Shown one piece after another: positions 17,864 through 26,833 of a stretch of DNA of 62,481 nt (positions within the stretch are counted from its first letter, which is position 1; the number at the start of each line of letters is the position of its first letter). The translations under genes were made by a program, and so were the position numbers. The DNA is from an uncultured Bacteroidales bacterium (GTDB lineage: Bacteria; Bacteroidota; Bacteroidia; Bacteroidales; UBA932), in contig ONRD01000006.1 in the NCBI GenBank assembly GCA_900320185.1, forward strand, positions 1-62,481, read 5' to 3'. The notes below the pieces were generated by a model that saw only the letters and a program-made list of their open reading frames with translations, was not told the origin of the DNA and made no database searches.

Positions 17864-19338
17864 TCAATGAGTCCCATCCCGGCGGCCTTGGCGCGCATCA
17901 GCGCATCGGCCTCCTCGAAATTGTTGCCGATCCTCCCGTCCAGTACGGCTTCCTTCACATATTCCTTAAGCTCGCCGACCTCCTTGCAAGGCGGCAGGCC
18001 GTAGAGCGACATTATGTATTCACCGGTGATCGGGTTCTTCCAGTTGCGGATCCTGTCCTTCTCCTCCACCTCCACGAGCTTGCGCTTGACAAGTTCGAAA
18101 TTGTCTTTGATCCTGGCGACCTTTGCGGGATTCTTGGAAGTGATGTCGGCCCCGCAAAGGAGCATGAGGTCGTCGATCTCGTCTCCCGCATCGAAAAGAA
18201 GACGCCTCACGGCCGAATCCGTCACCTCCTCGTCGACCAGGGCTATCGGCCTGTGGTGGAGGCTGACCAGCTTGCGGACGTACTTCATCTTCTCGTTCTG
18301 GGGCATCTTAAGGTTCTTGAATATCTTCTCGACCATCCGCGCCCCGACTACTTCGTGTCCGTGGAAAGTCCACCCCTGCCCCGGGACGAACTTCTTGGTG
18401 GCGGGCTTGCCTATGTCATGCAGGAGGGCCGCCCAGCGAAGCCATACATTGACCTCCCGGCGAGTGCCTTCCCTCACCTCGGACTCCTCTTCGGCCGCAA
18501 CGTTGTCAACCACCTGGAGGGTGTGGGAGAAGATCTCCTTGTGTCCCTTTCCATCAACGGTCTCGACGCCCTTGAGCCTTGAGAGCTCAGGAATGATGAA
18601 ATCGAGCAGACCGGTCTCGTCGGCGATGCGGAATCCTATGGACGGATGGGAAGCTGACAGTATCTTGCACAGTTCCTCGACTATCCTCTCCTTGGAAAGG
18701 ATCGACATCCTGTCCTTCATCGCCTTCATCGCACGTATCGATTCGGGCACTATGGTGAACTGCAGACCGGGAGTGCTCAGCTTGGTGGCGAAGCGGATCG
18801 CACGGAGCATCCTCAGGGGATCGTCGCTGTAGGTCTGTTCCGGCTCGAGAGGCGTCCGGATTATCCCGGCAGCAAGGTCCCTTATCCCTCCGAATGGATC
18901 CACGAGGGCCCCGTAATCCTCCCTGCAAAGGCTGAACGCCATCGCATTGATGGTGAAGTCCCGCCTTTTCTGGTCCTCCTCAAGGGTACCGTCCTCGACA
19001 ATGGGTTTACGCGAGTCGTGACGGTAGGATTCCCTCCTGGCACCGACGAACTCCACCTCTGCCCCGTGGTACTTGAGCATGGCCGTCCCGTAGGTCTGGA
19101 ACACAGACACCTGGCACTTCCTCCTTTCAGAGGACTCTATCCTGCGGGCCACTGCTTCCGCCAGTTCGATTCCGCTTCCTTCGACCACTATGTCGATGTC
19201 GTCGTTCCGCCTGCCCAGGAAACAGTCCCTCACGTAGCCGCCGATCACGAAAGCCCTGACCCCGAGCTCCTCCGCGACGGATGAGACCAATGCGAACACC
19301 GGGTTGTCCAGGCAGCCTTCTGTTATAGTCTTTCCCAT
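17842..19338 (-). CDS. cca: CCA tRNA nucleotidyltransferase with HD domain
   Basis: Class II CCA-adding enzyme or poly(A) polymerase-type nucleotidyltransferase that repairs tRNA 3' ends. The nucleotidyltransferase signature GGYVRDCFLGRRNDDIDIV carries the two metal-binding Asp residues (about 42-51). Then come RRDFTINAM and DPLRMLRAIRFA, the neck-region motifs, and an HD domain with RWAALLHDIGKP and FHGHEVVGA. At 498 residues it is the normal Bacteroidota length. The tRNA-Gly in this window lacks an encoded CCA, so this enzyme is needed. It lies 30 bases after the HsdR_N-like gene. Confidence 0.92.
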   Translation of the reverse strand: MGKTITEGCLDNPVFALVSSVAEELGVRAFVIGGYVRDCFLGRRNDDIDIVVEGSGIELAEAVARRIESSERRKCQVSVFQTYGTAMLKYHGAEVEFVGARRESYRHDSRKPIVEDGTLEEDQKRRDFTINAMAFSLCREDYGALVDPFGGIRDLAAGIIRTPLEPEQTYSDDPLRMLRAIRFATKLSTPGLQFTIVPESIRAMKAMKDRMSILSKERIVEELCKILSASHPSIGFRIADETGLLDFIIPELSRLKGVETVDGKGHKEIFSHTLQVVDNVAAEEESEVREGTRREVNVWLRWAALLHDIGKPATKKFVPGQGWTFHGHEVVGARMVEKIFKNLKMPQNEKMKYVRKLVSLHHRPIALVDEEVTDSAVRRLLFDAGDEIDDLMLLCGADITSKNPAKVARIKDNFELVKRKLVEVEEKDRIRNWKNPITGEYIMSLYGLPPCKEVGELKEYVKEAVLDGRIGNNFEEADALMRAKAAGMGLIECLQKST

Positions 19339-19368
19339 TGCTTTCCTTGAATATGCAAAAATAAGAAT

Positions 19369-19773
19369 TTATTTCTGCATGGTCTCCCAGTCCGGAAATT
19401 CCTTGACCGCCTCGAAAGGCTCATCCTCCCGCCCCGTCCGGCGGAAACCGAAGGTAGTGACCCCGTTGGTCACGGCGATATACCCGACATCCAGCACCAG
19501 GTTGTACTTGAGAGCCTGCTCGAGGACCGCGCGGTCGATGGTGACGTCCTCCCTCTTGCACTCGACCACCATCAGGGGGGACGCATCGCGGGAATAGACG
19601 AGGATGTCCGCCCGGAAGGCCTTGTCCCCGAACTTCATGCTGACTTCGCTCATCATCATGTGCATAGGCACCCCGAGCCTTTCGGAAAGCACCCCGATGA
19701 ACCACTGGCGGACCCTTTCTTCCGGGGTCAGGGCCACCATCTTCTTCCTCAACGGATCCCAGACTTTTTCCAT
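19369..19773 (-). CDS. Small HsdR N-terminal-like PD-(D/E)xK protein
   Basis: A 134-residue protein matching only the N-terminal nuclease-like domain of type I restriction R subunits. The nuclease core is visible as FRADILVYSRDASPLMVVEC followed by KRE, that is D-(about 14)-E-C-K, and a preceding helix TPEERVRQWFIGVLSERLGVP. No helicase, HsdM or HsdS gene is nearby, so it is not an intact restriction system. Solitary copies of this domain are common in Bacteroidota near holA or other housekeeping genes and have no known role. It follows the CapA-NlpC gene by 8 bases. Confidence 0.8.
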   Translation of the reverse strand: MEKVWDPLRKKMVALTPEERVRQWFIGVLSERLGVPMHMMMSEVSMKFGDKAFRADILVYSRDASPLMVVECKREDVTIDRAVLEQALKYNLVLDVGYIAVTNGVTTFGFRRTGREDEPFEAVKEFPDWETMQK

Positions 19774-19781
19774 AGCGAAGA

Positions 19782-21185
19782 TTATCTTTCGTCAACCACC
19801 CTCCTGATTCCGACGAACCTGGACTCATAATAAGAACTTCCGACCAGGGAATTGACCGTGACTCCCGAACTCGTGGATGCATGGATGAACTTGATGTTCC
19901 CGTCCGGCATCACCTCGGTCACTATGCCGACGTGTCCGGGCCAGACCCTGCGCTGGGTGTCGAAGAAGACAAGGTCTCCCCTGCGGACATCCTGCATCTT
20001 GACCTCCTTGCCCTGCGTGTACTGTCCCTGGGCCGTTCTCTGGAGGTGGATCCCATACCTTGCGAACACATAGGTGGTGAAACCGGAACAGTCGAAACGG
20101 TCAGGACCGGTCTTCCCCCTGGAATAACGGCACCCGATGTAATTGCTCGCGAATTCCAGCATCTCGTCCACCGTGCTGTTGATGGTGCCGAGCGGGACCG
20201 TCCTGATGACTCCGTCAGATGAAATCGAGATTCCGTTGTAAGGTATCACCGAATCGGCCACCGACTGCATTTTCTGGGCGGCACCGTCATTGCGGTCCAG
20301 GACCGGCCCGTGACCGGTCTTCTGGATGAAAGAGACCACATTTCCTTTGAGGAAACTGCCGTCGCGGTTGAGGGTCAACTGGACCAGAGGAGCCATCGCC
20401 CTGTTGCTCAACTCGTTGGTCTTGAACGGATCGCAGAATATCCCAAGGCTGTAGGTTATGAAACGGTCCTTGTAGATCTCGGAACCCGCCACGAAATCGG
20501 AACAGTGGCCTATGACGATGTCGGCCCCGGCATCGACGCACGAATGCGCGAAGTCCTGGATGGCGGCGTCGTCTTCCCCGCTACGGAAAGAGACCACCAC
20601 CGTGTTGCAAGCCTCGTCCAGGGCGCCGATGTACTCGGCGACCATCTCGAGGTCCCCGGTACCCAGTCCACCGGCCGTGCTCGTGAACGAGCAGAAACCT
20701 ACGGTCCAGCCCTCCTTGGTGACTATGGACGTCTCGCAGAGTCCTTTCAGGCCCACCGCCGTGATCCCGGCCTCCCGCAAAGCCGAAAGGGTGGAGTCCA
20801 CTCCTTCCGAACCGAAATCCCGGATATGGGCGGTCCCGACGTCAAGGACATCGAATCCGGCATCCTTGAGCCATGTGGAGAGGGCCTGGGGAGCCTTGAG
20901 GTAGAGAGCCTCCGAGTTGTTCCTCCAGTCCTGCGGAGAGGTATCGCCGTCGAAAAGCACATGACCCAGGCCGGCAAAGGCGAAATCAGTCTGGTGGAGG
21001 TATTTCCTGGCGCTCTCGAAGAGATGGCGCCCTTCGGAACGCGGGAGTTCCGCGGATGGATACTTGTCGCAGAGTATGATGTCGCCTACAAAGGAGAACG
21101 ACACTGTCTCAGAGGCGGGAGGACCGGCATGGAGCACCCATGCGGTCAAAAGGAAAAGAACCGACAATATTTGCGTCTTCTTCAT
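19782..21185 (-). CDS. CapA-like domain fused to NlpC/P60 peptidase
   Basis: Exported two-domain protein. After a signal peptide (MKKTQILSVLFLLTAWVLHA), residues about 28-300 resemble the CapA/PgsA metallophosphatase-like fold (FSFVGDIILCD, GFDVLDVGTAHIRDFGSEGVD, FITYSLGIFCDPF). Residues about 335-467 are an NlpC/P60 cell-wall hydrolase with catalytic Cys in RFDCSGFTTYVF (about 366), His in PGHVGIV (about 417) and a third polar residue near FIHAS. The hydrolase should cut peptide stems in peptidoglycan. In the CapA part the usual NLE is GLG (71-76) and the usual ANNHxxDxG is GTAHIRDFG (117-125), so metal catalysis is doubtful. It follows the GTPase-like gene set by 11 bases. Confidence 0.85.
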   Translation of the reverse strand: MKKTQILSVLFLLTAWVLHAGPPASETVSFSFVGDIILCDKYPSAELPRSEGRHLFESARKYLHQTDFAFAGLGHVLFDGDTSPQDWRNNSEALYLKAPQALSTWLKDAGFDVLDVGTAHIRDFGSEGVDSTLSALREAGITAVGLKGLCETSIVTKEGWTVGFCSFTSTAGGLGTGDLEMVAEYIGALDEACNTVVVSFRSGEDDAAIQDFAHSCVDAGADIVIGHCSDFVAGSEIYKDRFITYSLGIFCDPFKTNELSNRAMAPLVQLTLNRDGSFLKGNVVSFIQKTGHGPVLDRNDGAAQKMQSVADSVIPYNGISISSDGVIRTVPLGTINSTVDEMLEFASNYIGCRYSRGKTGPDRFDCSGFTTYVFARYGIHLQRTAQGQYTQGKEVKMQDVRRGDLVFFDTQRRVWPGHVGIVTEVMPDGNIKFIHASTSSGVTVNSLVGSSYYESRFVGIRRVVDER

Positions 21186-21196
21186 CGAATCAAAGT

Positions 21197-22450
21197 CTAA
21201 TAAACATGGAAGCTCCTCTCGCCAAGCAGTATCCCATCACACAGGAATCTGTATTGATAGTCTCCTGCCGGCCAGTTTCCATCCTCGTCCCTGCCATATC
21301 CCGCCAGACGGACCTGGCGGACTCCTTCTGAAAGGTAACCCGTGCTGGACGAGTATCTGTAGCTGCCCTGTGGAGTATCCATTTCCATGGTTATTTCGTA
21401 ACGCCCGGCTTCCCTGACCATGAGGTCGAGTTCCGGGACAAGATACCTGGTCCTGGGCGAAGTTATCAGGCTGCCGAACCCTACGAGCACGTCTCCCGCC
21501 TTGTTGGTGACTCCGAATTTCACATCCCTGAGCACCAGTGGGCCATAGCTGGCCACCCCGCTGTTCCTGCCGCTGTAGAAACGCTCCCTGAGGTTCCCCA
21601 GTACCAGGGGGCTGTAGTGTGGTTCGATGCCATAAACTTCATTTCCCCTGGACATGAAGGCCTCAAGGTCTTCAAGCACTTCACTGGAGAAATCCTCGAA
21701 CTCGGTTTTTCCGGAGAAACCGGAAGGAGACCCGATCCTGCCGATTGCCTTGACAAGATAAGAGTAGTGGGCTTTCTTGAGCGACGCCCTGAATGCCGAG
21801 GATGCGGAAGAAAGGTCTTCAAGGTCACCGAGACAGACGGTGCCGGAGCATGTCCTGAAGCCGTACACCTTCCCGAGGCAGGAATCGAGCGCCTGGATCC
21901 TCTTCAGTGAAACGTCGATTCCGGGACGGTATTCCACTTCCCGGGTCTCGTCAAGCACATGCCTGTATGTCAGAAGGAGCGACTTCAAAGTGTCCAGGTC
22001 GGCACGCACGTCGCTGTCGGCAGGGACCACGTAACCGTCACGGGCGTAAAGCCTCATCCCCGTCAGGGTGTCCACCCTCCCGAGGAAGAAGTCCACGGAC
22101 GCATCCTTCCACCCATGGGAGGAAAGAGACTCCACGCAGTGCGCGACCATCAATGGCGCATATTTGCGGTAGAAGAAACCGGAGCACAGGCCATCGCGCT
22201 CCCTGCGGGAAATCTTCTTTTCATAGACATAGTAGCCGATGGCATCCTTGACGGTCTCATAAGCCGTCTCGGAGTAGCCGTCATATCCGTCGATCCTGTC
22301 CTCGAGTTCAAGGACCAGGGAATTCCTGACCTCCGGAAGCCTGGGCGCTGAAACTACGCTGCCATAGAACACCATGATGCCGGCCACCGCTGCAGTGAGG
22401 CACAGCAGCAGCACCAGGATTTTCAGGAATGACCGGAAAGCGTTGCCCAT
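21197..22450 (-). CDS. Membrane-anchored protein of unknown function
   Basis: I do not recognise this family. One N-terminal membrane helix (FLKILVLLLCLTAAVAGIMVFYG, about residues 8-30) is followed by about 385 residues that should lie outside the cytoplasm. The middle part is helical with paired Cys residues (CSGTVCLGD, FRTC). The C-terminal 130 residues look like beta sandwich: YLVPELDLMVREAGRYEITM and a final strand set ending in RSFHVY, suggesting an Ig-like domain that interprets a ligand or partner. It lies 6 bases after the tethered GAP-like protein and 11 bases before the CapA-NlpC gene, so it probably belongs to the same system. Confidence 0.65.
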   Translation of the reverse strand: MGNAFRSFLKILVLLLCLTAAVAGIMVFYGSVVSAPRLPEVRNSLVLELEDRIDGYDGYSETAYETVKDAIGYYVYEKKISRRERDGLCSGFFYRKYAPLMVAHCVESLSSHGWKDASVDFFLGRVDTLTGMRLYARDGYVVPADSDVRADLDTLKSLLLTYRHVLDETREVEYRPGIDVSLKRIQALDSCLGKVYGFRTCSGTVCLGDLEDLSSASSAFRASLKKAHYSYLVKAIGRIGSPSGFSGKTEFEDFSSEVLEDLEAFMSRGNEVYGIEPHYSPLVLGNLRERFYSGRNSGVASYGPLVLRDVKFGVTNKAGDVLVGFGSLITSPRTRYLVPELDLMVREAGRYEITMEMDTPQGSYRYSSSTGYLSEGVRQVRLAGYGRDEDGNWPAGDYQYRFLCDGILLGERSFHVY

Positions 22451-22456
22451 GGTTCG

Positions 22457-23698
22457 TCAGTCTTCAGTGGTTTCCTGCTGTGGAGGGGCCTGGACTGTTT
22501 CCTGGGGGGGAACGGTACTTGACGGCTTCCTGCCATCCGCCCGTCCCGGGCGCGGGCGTCCGGCAGGCCTGGTGGCCGGACGGGAAGGCTCGGAGACGAC
22601 TTCCTCGGGAAGAACGCCTGCCGCCTCGACTGCAAGGCTGTCCAGGGCTGCCGAATCAGCAGGCTGGCCGGTCACCAGTCCTTCCTCTTCGACCGGCGGA
22701 TTCTCCTGACCGGCCGCATCATGAGGCTTGTACACCCACATTCCGATGAAAAAGCCAAGGACCAGTCCGGCGAAGGCCGACAGGAAAGGGAGAGCACGGC
22801 GGCCGAGGAGGAGCCCCGTCAAGGAAGGACGGTCCTGCACCTTCGGGGCTTCCGACTGCCGGGAGGGCTCCTCCCTTCTGACCAGCATCACTTCCATCGG
22901 ACGCGAGATCCTCCGGCCCTTCTCGTAAGTGAGATACCCCGGACATGAGACGCGGACGACCACATTCGCCGCAGACTGCTCCGGGACGGTGGCCGAACTC
23001 CCGGCCGGGACCTCGACGCCATTGAGGAACAGCCGGAAGCCATCCAGGCTCCCGCGGGTAGCGGAATCGATGACCTTGAAGTCACGGTAGGATATCCTCA
23101 CCTTCCCTTTCATCGACTCGAGAGGCTTCCGTGTAAGGTCCGCCAGCGAAGGCGAAGCTTCCAGCCCGGATGACTTGTCGATCAGGAACACTCCTGCGAA
23201 CCTCTCATATTCCCTCTGGAACGGTTCATCAAGGAGTTCCTCCAGGGTATGGCCGGTCCCGTCGCCATAGTAGCGGCAGGCTGAAGAAGTGCCGGCGGAA
23301 AGTATCGGACTGGGGAAAGGCTTGTCCGGATAGTCCCGGGCGAAGAGTTCCTCCAGCGAGGCCGTGTCCAGGTAAGGCGCCCTGATGCAATCCTCAAGGG
23401 CTGCGATGATCCCGGCCAGCCGGCGCCCAGTCACATCGCACCCGGACGGCACGAACAACGTCGCCGACGTGAAATCCCCTCCCCGGCCGGGGATGCTCTT
23501 GCACACGGTGAAAGCGGCTCCGGGCTGGACAAACCGCATGAAGGTCACGATGCCGGTTCCCTCGGAAAAGCCTTTGATGGCGCCGAGCCTGGTCCTGATG
23601 TCCGAGGCGGAGTACTTCTCCCAGCCTTCCCTGTTCCTGGAATACAATTCCTGCAAGCCTGCGCTCGCCCTTGTGACTATGATTCCCAGCTTGCTCAT
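22457..23698 (-). CDS. Possible GAP1-like N-terminal protein with PEGA-like domain and C-terminal membrane anchor
   Basis: A 413-residue protein of unusual layout. The N-terminal 190 residues are predicted globular and cytoplasmic; KSIPGRGGDFTSATLFVP (68-85) resembles the GR-x-G-(N/D)-F core of GAP1-N domains that pair with double GTPases in conflict systems, but the match is weak and by eye. Residues about 196-275 look like a PEGA-type beta domain (FRLFLNGVEVPAG, VRVSCPGYLTYEKG). A single membrane helix (302-323, FLSAFAGLVLGFFIGMWVY) precedes a Pro/Glu-rich tail of about 85 residues. Its start overlaps the GTPase-like gene stop by ATGA, so the two are translationally coupled and probably interact. 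Confidence 0.6.
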   Translation of the reverse strand: MSKLGIIVTRASAGLQELYSRNREGWEKYSASDIRTRLGAIKGFSEGTGIVTFMRFVQPGAAFTVCKSIPGRGGDFTSATLFVPSGCDVTGRRLAGIIAALEDCIRAPYLDTASLEELFARDYPDKPFPSPILSAGTSSACRYYGDGTGHTLEELLDEPFQREYERFAGVFLIDKSSGLEASPSLADLTRKPLESMKGKVRISYRDFKVIDSATRGSLDGFRLFLNGVEVPAGSSATVPEQSAANVVVRVSCPGYLTYEKGRRISRPMEVMLVRREEPSRQSEAPKVQDRPSLTGLLLGRRALPFLSAFAGLVLGFFIGMWVYKPHDAAGQENPPVEEEGLVTGQPADSAALDSLAVEAAGVLPEEVVSEPSRPATRPAGRPRPGRADGRKPSSTVPPQETVQAPPQQETTED

Positions 23699-25263
23699 TT
23701 TGAAAGCATTGACCTGATTTTTGACAATTTGTTCTCACTGAACGATGCAGAATGCCCAAGGATGGTCTGGAGGACTTCGTCGGCCTTGTCGCCGTTGAAA
23801 CGGCAATAGTTCTGGAAACAGACCTCCCCGATGGTGAACGGGATCACCTTGAGTTCTCCCCTGCCGATCTCATGCCGGAGGCAGATCTCCTTAAGGCTCG
23901 AATAGAATCCCTTGTAGTTCTGCGCCAGGTAGTCAAGGATCTGCTCCCTAACCTTGACTCCGTTCTTCCTGGCGTCCTTACGCGCCTTGTCCGCCTTTGT
24001 GATAAGGATGCAGACGAGGTCCGTCCTGTCCTTGAATATGTCATTGTCGCGGATGTAGGCCGCGGCGCCTTCAAGGTAGGTCCTCTGGTCAAGGCCCTCG
24101 TAGAGCCTTTCTTCAGCCCCGTATTCGATGACGAAGAAATGGAGCTTGCGGTTCCTGGTCCCGGCCTCGCCGAGCAGGATCCCGTCGAGGGTACCCAGGC
24201 ACTCTTCAGACTCATTGTCAAGGGGCAGGCCCTTGTACTTCTTGTACATGCAGCGGACAATCTCTCCGGCCATGTCGATGAAAGTCACTGGATGGTAATT
24301 CCCCGACATGTCCTGGATGTCCATGCCCATCTCGTAAGTCGCCCATATGGAAGTCCCGGGAGGGAGTACGCCCACCCTGTCCTCCTTGAACATCATTCCC
24401 AGCGCATCCATGTAGGCACCCCCCTGGCATTTCTGCCGCCGGACGGACTTGATGCCGCGGCAGTCGTCGGCGACGCTCATTATAGCCCCCAGGGCGCAGC
24501 TCTTCCCTGATGACGGGATCCCCCAGAAATAAACCTCGGTGCAAGGTTCCATGCTCACCTTTTCAACCTTCCTCTCAGGCATCGGAAGCTGACCGGACGA
24601 TTTACCCGCAAGCATCAGTTCCACGAACTCATCGGAGATGCCGGCCTCCCGGAGCCTGTCCACCCTGAAAAGGCCCTGGTCCGCCAGTGCCGAGACCACT
24701 GACGAATTCAGGAAGTTCCTGTCTTCCCGAAGCTGTGACAATATGTCCTCTTCCGTGATGGAGTGCTTGGCGAGCAAGCCGGCGAGAAGGGCGGTGACCG
24801 CTGCATTCGGGTCGGTGACATTCATGTCCGCAGGGATGGCCGCGATCTGCCTGACAACTTCTGAGAAAGGCTTGGGAGCATTCCGGATGAGCGAGTTGAT
24901 GGCCTTCCTTGCCTCCACCGAATACTTTCCGACGGGATACTTGTCAAGGAAAGAGGCAAGCGCAGTCCTGTCGGCCTTGTCGGTGGTGCGCCATTCAAGG
25001 TCCTCGTCTCCTACGGGGGAAGGTACTTCCCTCGAAGCGTCAGGGCTGGCTGCGGGCTGGTCCGCCTCCTGGACGATTATCCCGCTTTCCTCGATTGCGG
25101 CAAGTATGCGGCGAACCTCCTCCGCCTTGGATTCAAAGCCGCCGAAGGTGTTGCGGCGGTCGCACAATTCCTCATAGGAAACGACCCCGAGCTTTATCGC
25201 CCTGGCGAGCTCGTACGGGCTGATTTCCTCGATGTAATCGAATATTTCCTGCTTATTCCTCAT
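23695..25263 (-). CDS. Large P-loop GTPase-like protein with helical N-terminus
   Basis: The start is set at MRNKQEIFDYIEE, 4 bases after the upstream gene; the longer frame reads back into that gene. Residues 1-60 form a helical module (ISPYELARAIKLGVVSYEEL). DEDLEWRTTDKADRTALASF with KYPVGKYSVEARKAINSL (87-125) resembles short helical linkers found in bacterial signalling NTPases. The GTPase core has P-loop GIPSSGKS (248-255), a switch I candidate PPGTS (301-305), DMAGE (330-334) matching DxxG, and TKAD (422-425) matching (N/T)KxD. This suggests GTP binding. I place it near the DO-GTPase groups by architecture, not by alignment. It is coupled to the tethered protein downstream. Confidence 0.72.
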   Translation of the reverse strand: MRNKQEIFDYIEEISPYELARAIKLGVVSYEELCDRRNTFGGFESKAEEVRRILAAIEESGIIVQEADQPAASPDASREVPSPVGDEDLEWRTTDKADRTALASFLDKYPVGKYSVEARKAINSLIRNAPKPFSEVVRQIAAIPADMNVTDPNAAVTALLAGLLAKHSITEEDILSQLREDRNFLNSSVVSALADQGLFRVDRLREAGISDEFVELMLAGKSSGQLPMPERKVEKVSMEPCTEVYFWGIPSSGKSCALGAIMSVADDCRGIKSVRRQKCQGGAYMDALGMMFKEDRVGVLPPGTSIWATYEMGMDIQDMSGNYHPVTFIDMAGEIVRCMYKKYKGLPLDNESEECLGTLDGILLGEAGTRNRKLHFFVIEYGAEERLYEGLDQRTYLEGAAAYIRDNDIFKDRTDLVCILITKADKARKDARKNGVKVREQILDYLAQNYKGFYSSLKEICLRHEIGRGELKVIPFTIGEVCFQNYCRFNGDKADEVLQTILGHSASFSENKLSKIRSMLSK

Positions 25264-25267
25264 TCTC

Positions 25268-26338
25268 TTACAAGGTAAAACTGCCAAGGTCGTCTTCATC
25301 AGCCTCAAGAGCTGCTGCCTCACTTCCGGCGTACTCGTCTCCTGCGTCCTCGCCTCCTGCGTTCGTGGCTCCCGCACCCTTGCCTCCCGCGTCCTCCGGC
25401 AGACAGTCATCTTCATGCCGGGACGCTTCCCAACGGCTCTCCCGACGGCCGGAGGGGAACAGCGTGTACCAGTTCCTGCTGTGCCGGCGCTGCAGGAAGT
25501 AAGGAAGCATCAGCATTAGCCATACGGCAAGGAGCAGCAATATGGAAAGAGGGTTGAATCCTCCCTTGACGTAAAGTTCCCTCAGGGACTCGAGTCCGCC
25601 GATGGCCTCGTCGAGGCTCTCATGCCCGGGGTCGAACCAATATTCATCGTCCAGTTCCTCCCCCTTGAAGCTTACGCGGGAAAGCTCCTCGAGCCTCCCG
25701 TGCCATTCCATAAGGGCGGCCTCAGTCCTGTCTATGCTCCCCAGCAGGAATATGTTCCATGTCGAGATATTCCCGGAAGACCTGCCGATCCAGTCTTCAG
25801 CGCGTTTCCTGAGCTCCTGCTCGTTATAGTACAGCAGCGACGCCTCCAGCGCCCTGACCCTGTTGTCCTGCTGGACCTGTGTCAGCTTTTTCTTCTTTAC
25901 GGCATCCCTGAAGCGGTCGCAACGTGCTCGGGAATACTCTTCATAACTGTCGAACATCTTCCGCGAATCCTGGATCGACTGTTCGAAACGCGTCCTGATG
26001 GCATCTTCCCTGGAATGGACTGTCAGGGAATGCATGAAGGGGACCATAAGCACGCAGAGGATGAACGGGAAGGAGAAGAACAGGATCCTTTCCCGCCTTA
26101 TGCAGGCCGCGAAACCGGAATCCGTTCCCTTGAGCCGCTGAAGGGTGGAGAAGGACAGGACCAGGACCAGGGAGACCACGAATGTGATGACGCCCGGGAC
26201 GATGTACCCTCCGCCAAGCCGGTATGTCAGGCCCACGAAAGTGCCGTAGGCAGTCGCGATGACAGCCAACGACGCCAGTATGTGTCCCCATGAAAACTTC
26301 AGGAGAACGTTCATTCTTCTTCCGGTCGTATTGTCCAT
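25268..26338 (-). CDS. Four-helix membrane protein with acidic Gly/Ala-rich tail
   Basis: First gene of the GTPase-like set; family not recognised. Three hydrophobic helices occupy about residues 17-40, 46-66 and 86-107. A long helical, charged soluble segment (about 110-255, with RFEQSIQDSRKMFDSYEEYSR) follows, then a fourth helix (ILLLLAVWLMLMLPYFL, about 266-282). The C-terminal 60 residues are low complexity with repeated GGxDAG-like units (AGGKGAGATNAGGEDAGDEY), and the DNA under them is also repetitive. The start may be Met 1 or Met 9. Together with the GTPase-like protein it may form a membrane-based signalling complex; that is inference from position only. Confidence 0.65.
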   Translation of the reverse strand: MDNTTGRRMNVLLKFSWGHILASLAVIATAYGTFVGLTYRLGGGYIVPGVITFVVSLVLVLSFSTLQRLKGTDSGFAACIRRERILFFSFPFILCVLMVPFMHSLTVHSREDAIRTRFEQSIQDSRKMFDSYEEYSRARCDRFRDAVKKKKLTQVQQDNRVRALEASLLYYNEQELRKRAEDWIGRSSGNISTWNIFLLGSIDRTEAALMEWHGRLEELSRVSFKGEELDDEYWFDPGHESLDEAIGGLESLRELYVKGGFNPLSILLLLAVWLMLMLPYFLQRRHSRNWYTLFPSGRRESRWEASRHEDDCLPEDAGGKGAGATNAGGEDAGDEYAGSEAAALEADEDDLGSFTL

Positions 26339-26432
26339 TCACGCATTCCCATTGCATAAAATGTGCCTTCATGAAAAAAATCGCCGGGACTTGAAACATA
26401 TTCCGGACACTGGGCGTATAAGTAGCACGCTT

Positions 26433-26831
26433 GGGGATGTTCTGGTTTCGACAGCATCGATTCCGGGCGGTAAGCATACCGGGCTTCTGGGAGATCTGCC
26501 CGTAAAAACCGTTCTTCCAAAAATTTAGTTGCTGATAACAACTACGCACTCGCTGCCTAATCCGACCAAGTCGATTAGCTTAATCCGAACCGCCTAGGCT
26601 GCGGTTCCGACGAGTATCCTGCGGTCTCTCTCCTTCCGAGTACCGGGTTCAGGGTATCATCCAGGAAGGATGCTCCGGCGGACTCCTTTAAAGCCGGCCA
26701 AGATTCAAAGGATAAGCTTCGGTTAGCCCGCCTTCCGGCAGGCCGTCGCCGACAACCAAAGGAAGGATAAGTATGTAGAAAGCCTCTTGGTACGTTGTTT
26801 GGACGGCGGTTCGACTCCGCCCATCTCCACA
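26433..26831 (+). ncRNA. ssrA: Transfer-messenger RNA
   Basis: tmRNA rescues stalled ribosomes. The 5' end GGGGATGTTCTGGTTTCGAC and the 3' T-arm GGCGGTTCGACTCCGCC are both characteristic, and GGGGATG (26433-26439) pairs with CATCTCC (26822-26828) with one G-U pair. The tag frame is at 26531-26560 and reads ADNNYALAA then TAA, the Bacteroidota-type tag ending in ALAA. The full CCA is not encoded. A hairpin terminator follows. It is divergent from the GTPase-like operon, about 94 bases away. Confidence 0.95.
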
Positions 26832-26833
26832 AG

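Noticed and set aside
19369-19773. Restriction-modification system
   Set aside because: Only a lone HsdR_N-like domain; no methylase, specificity or helicase gene nearby.
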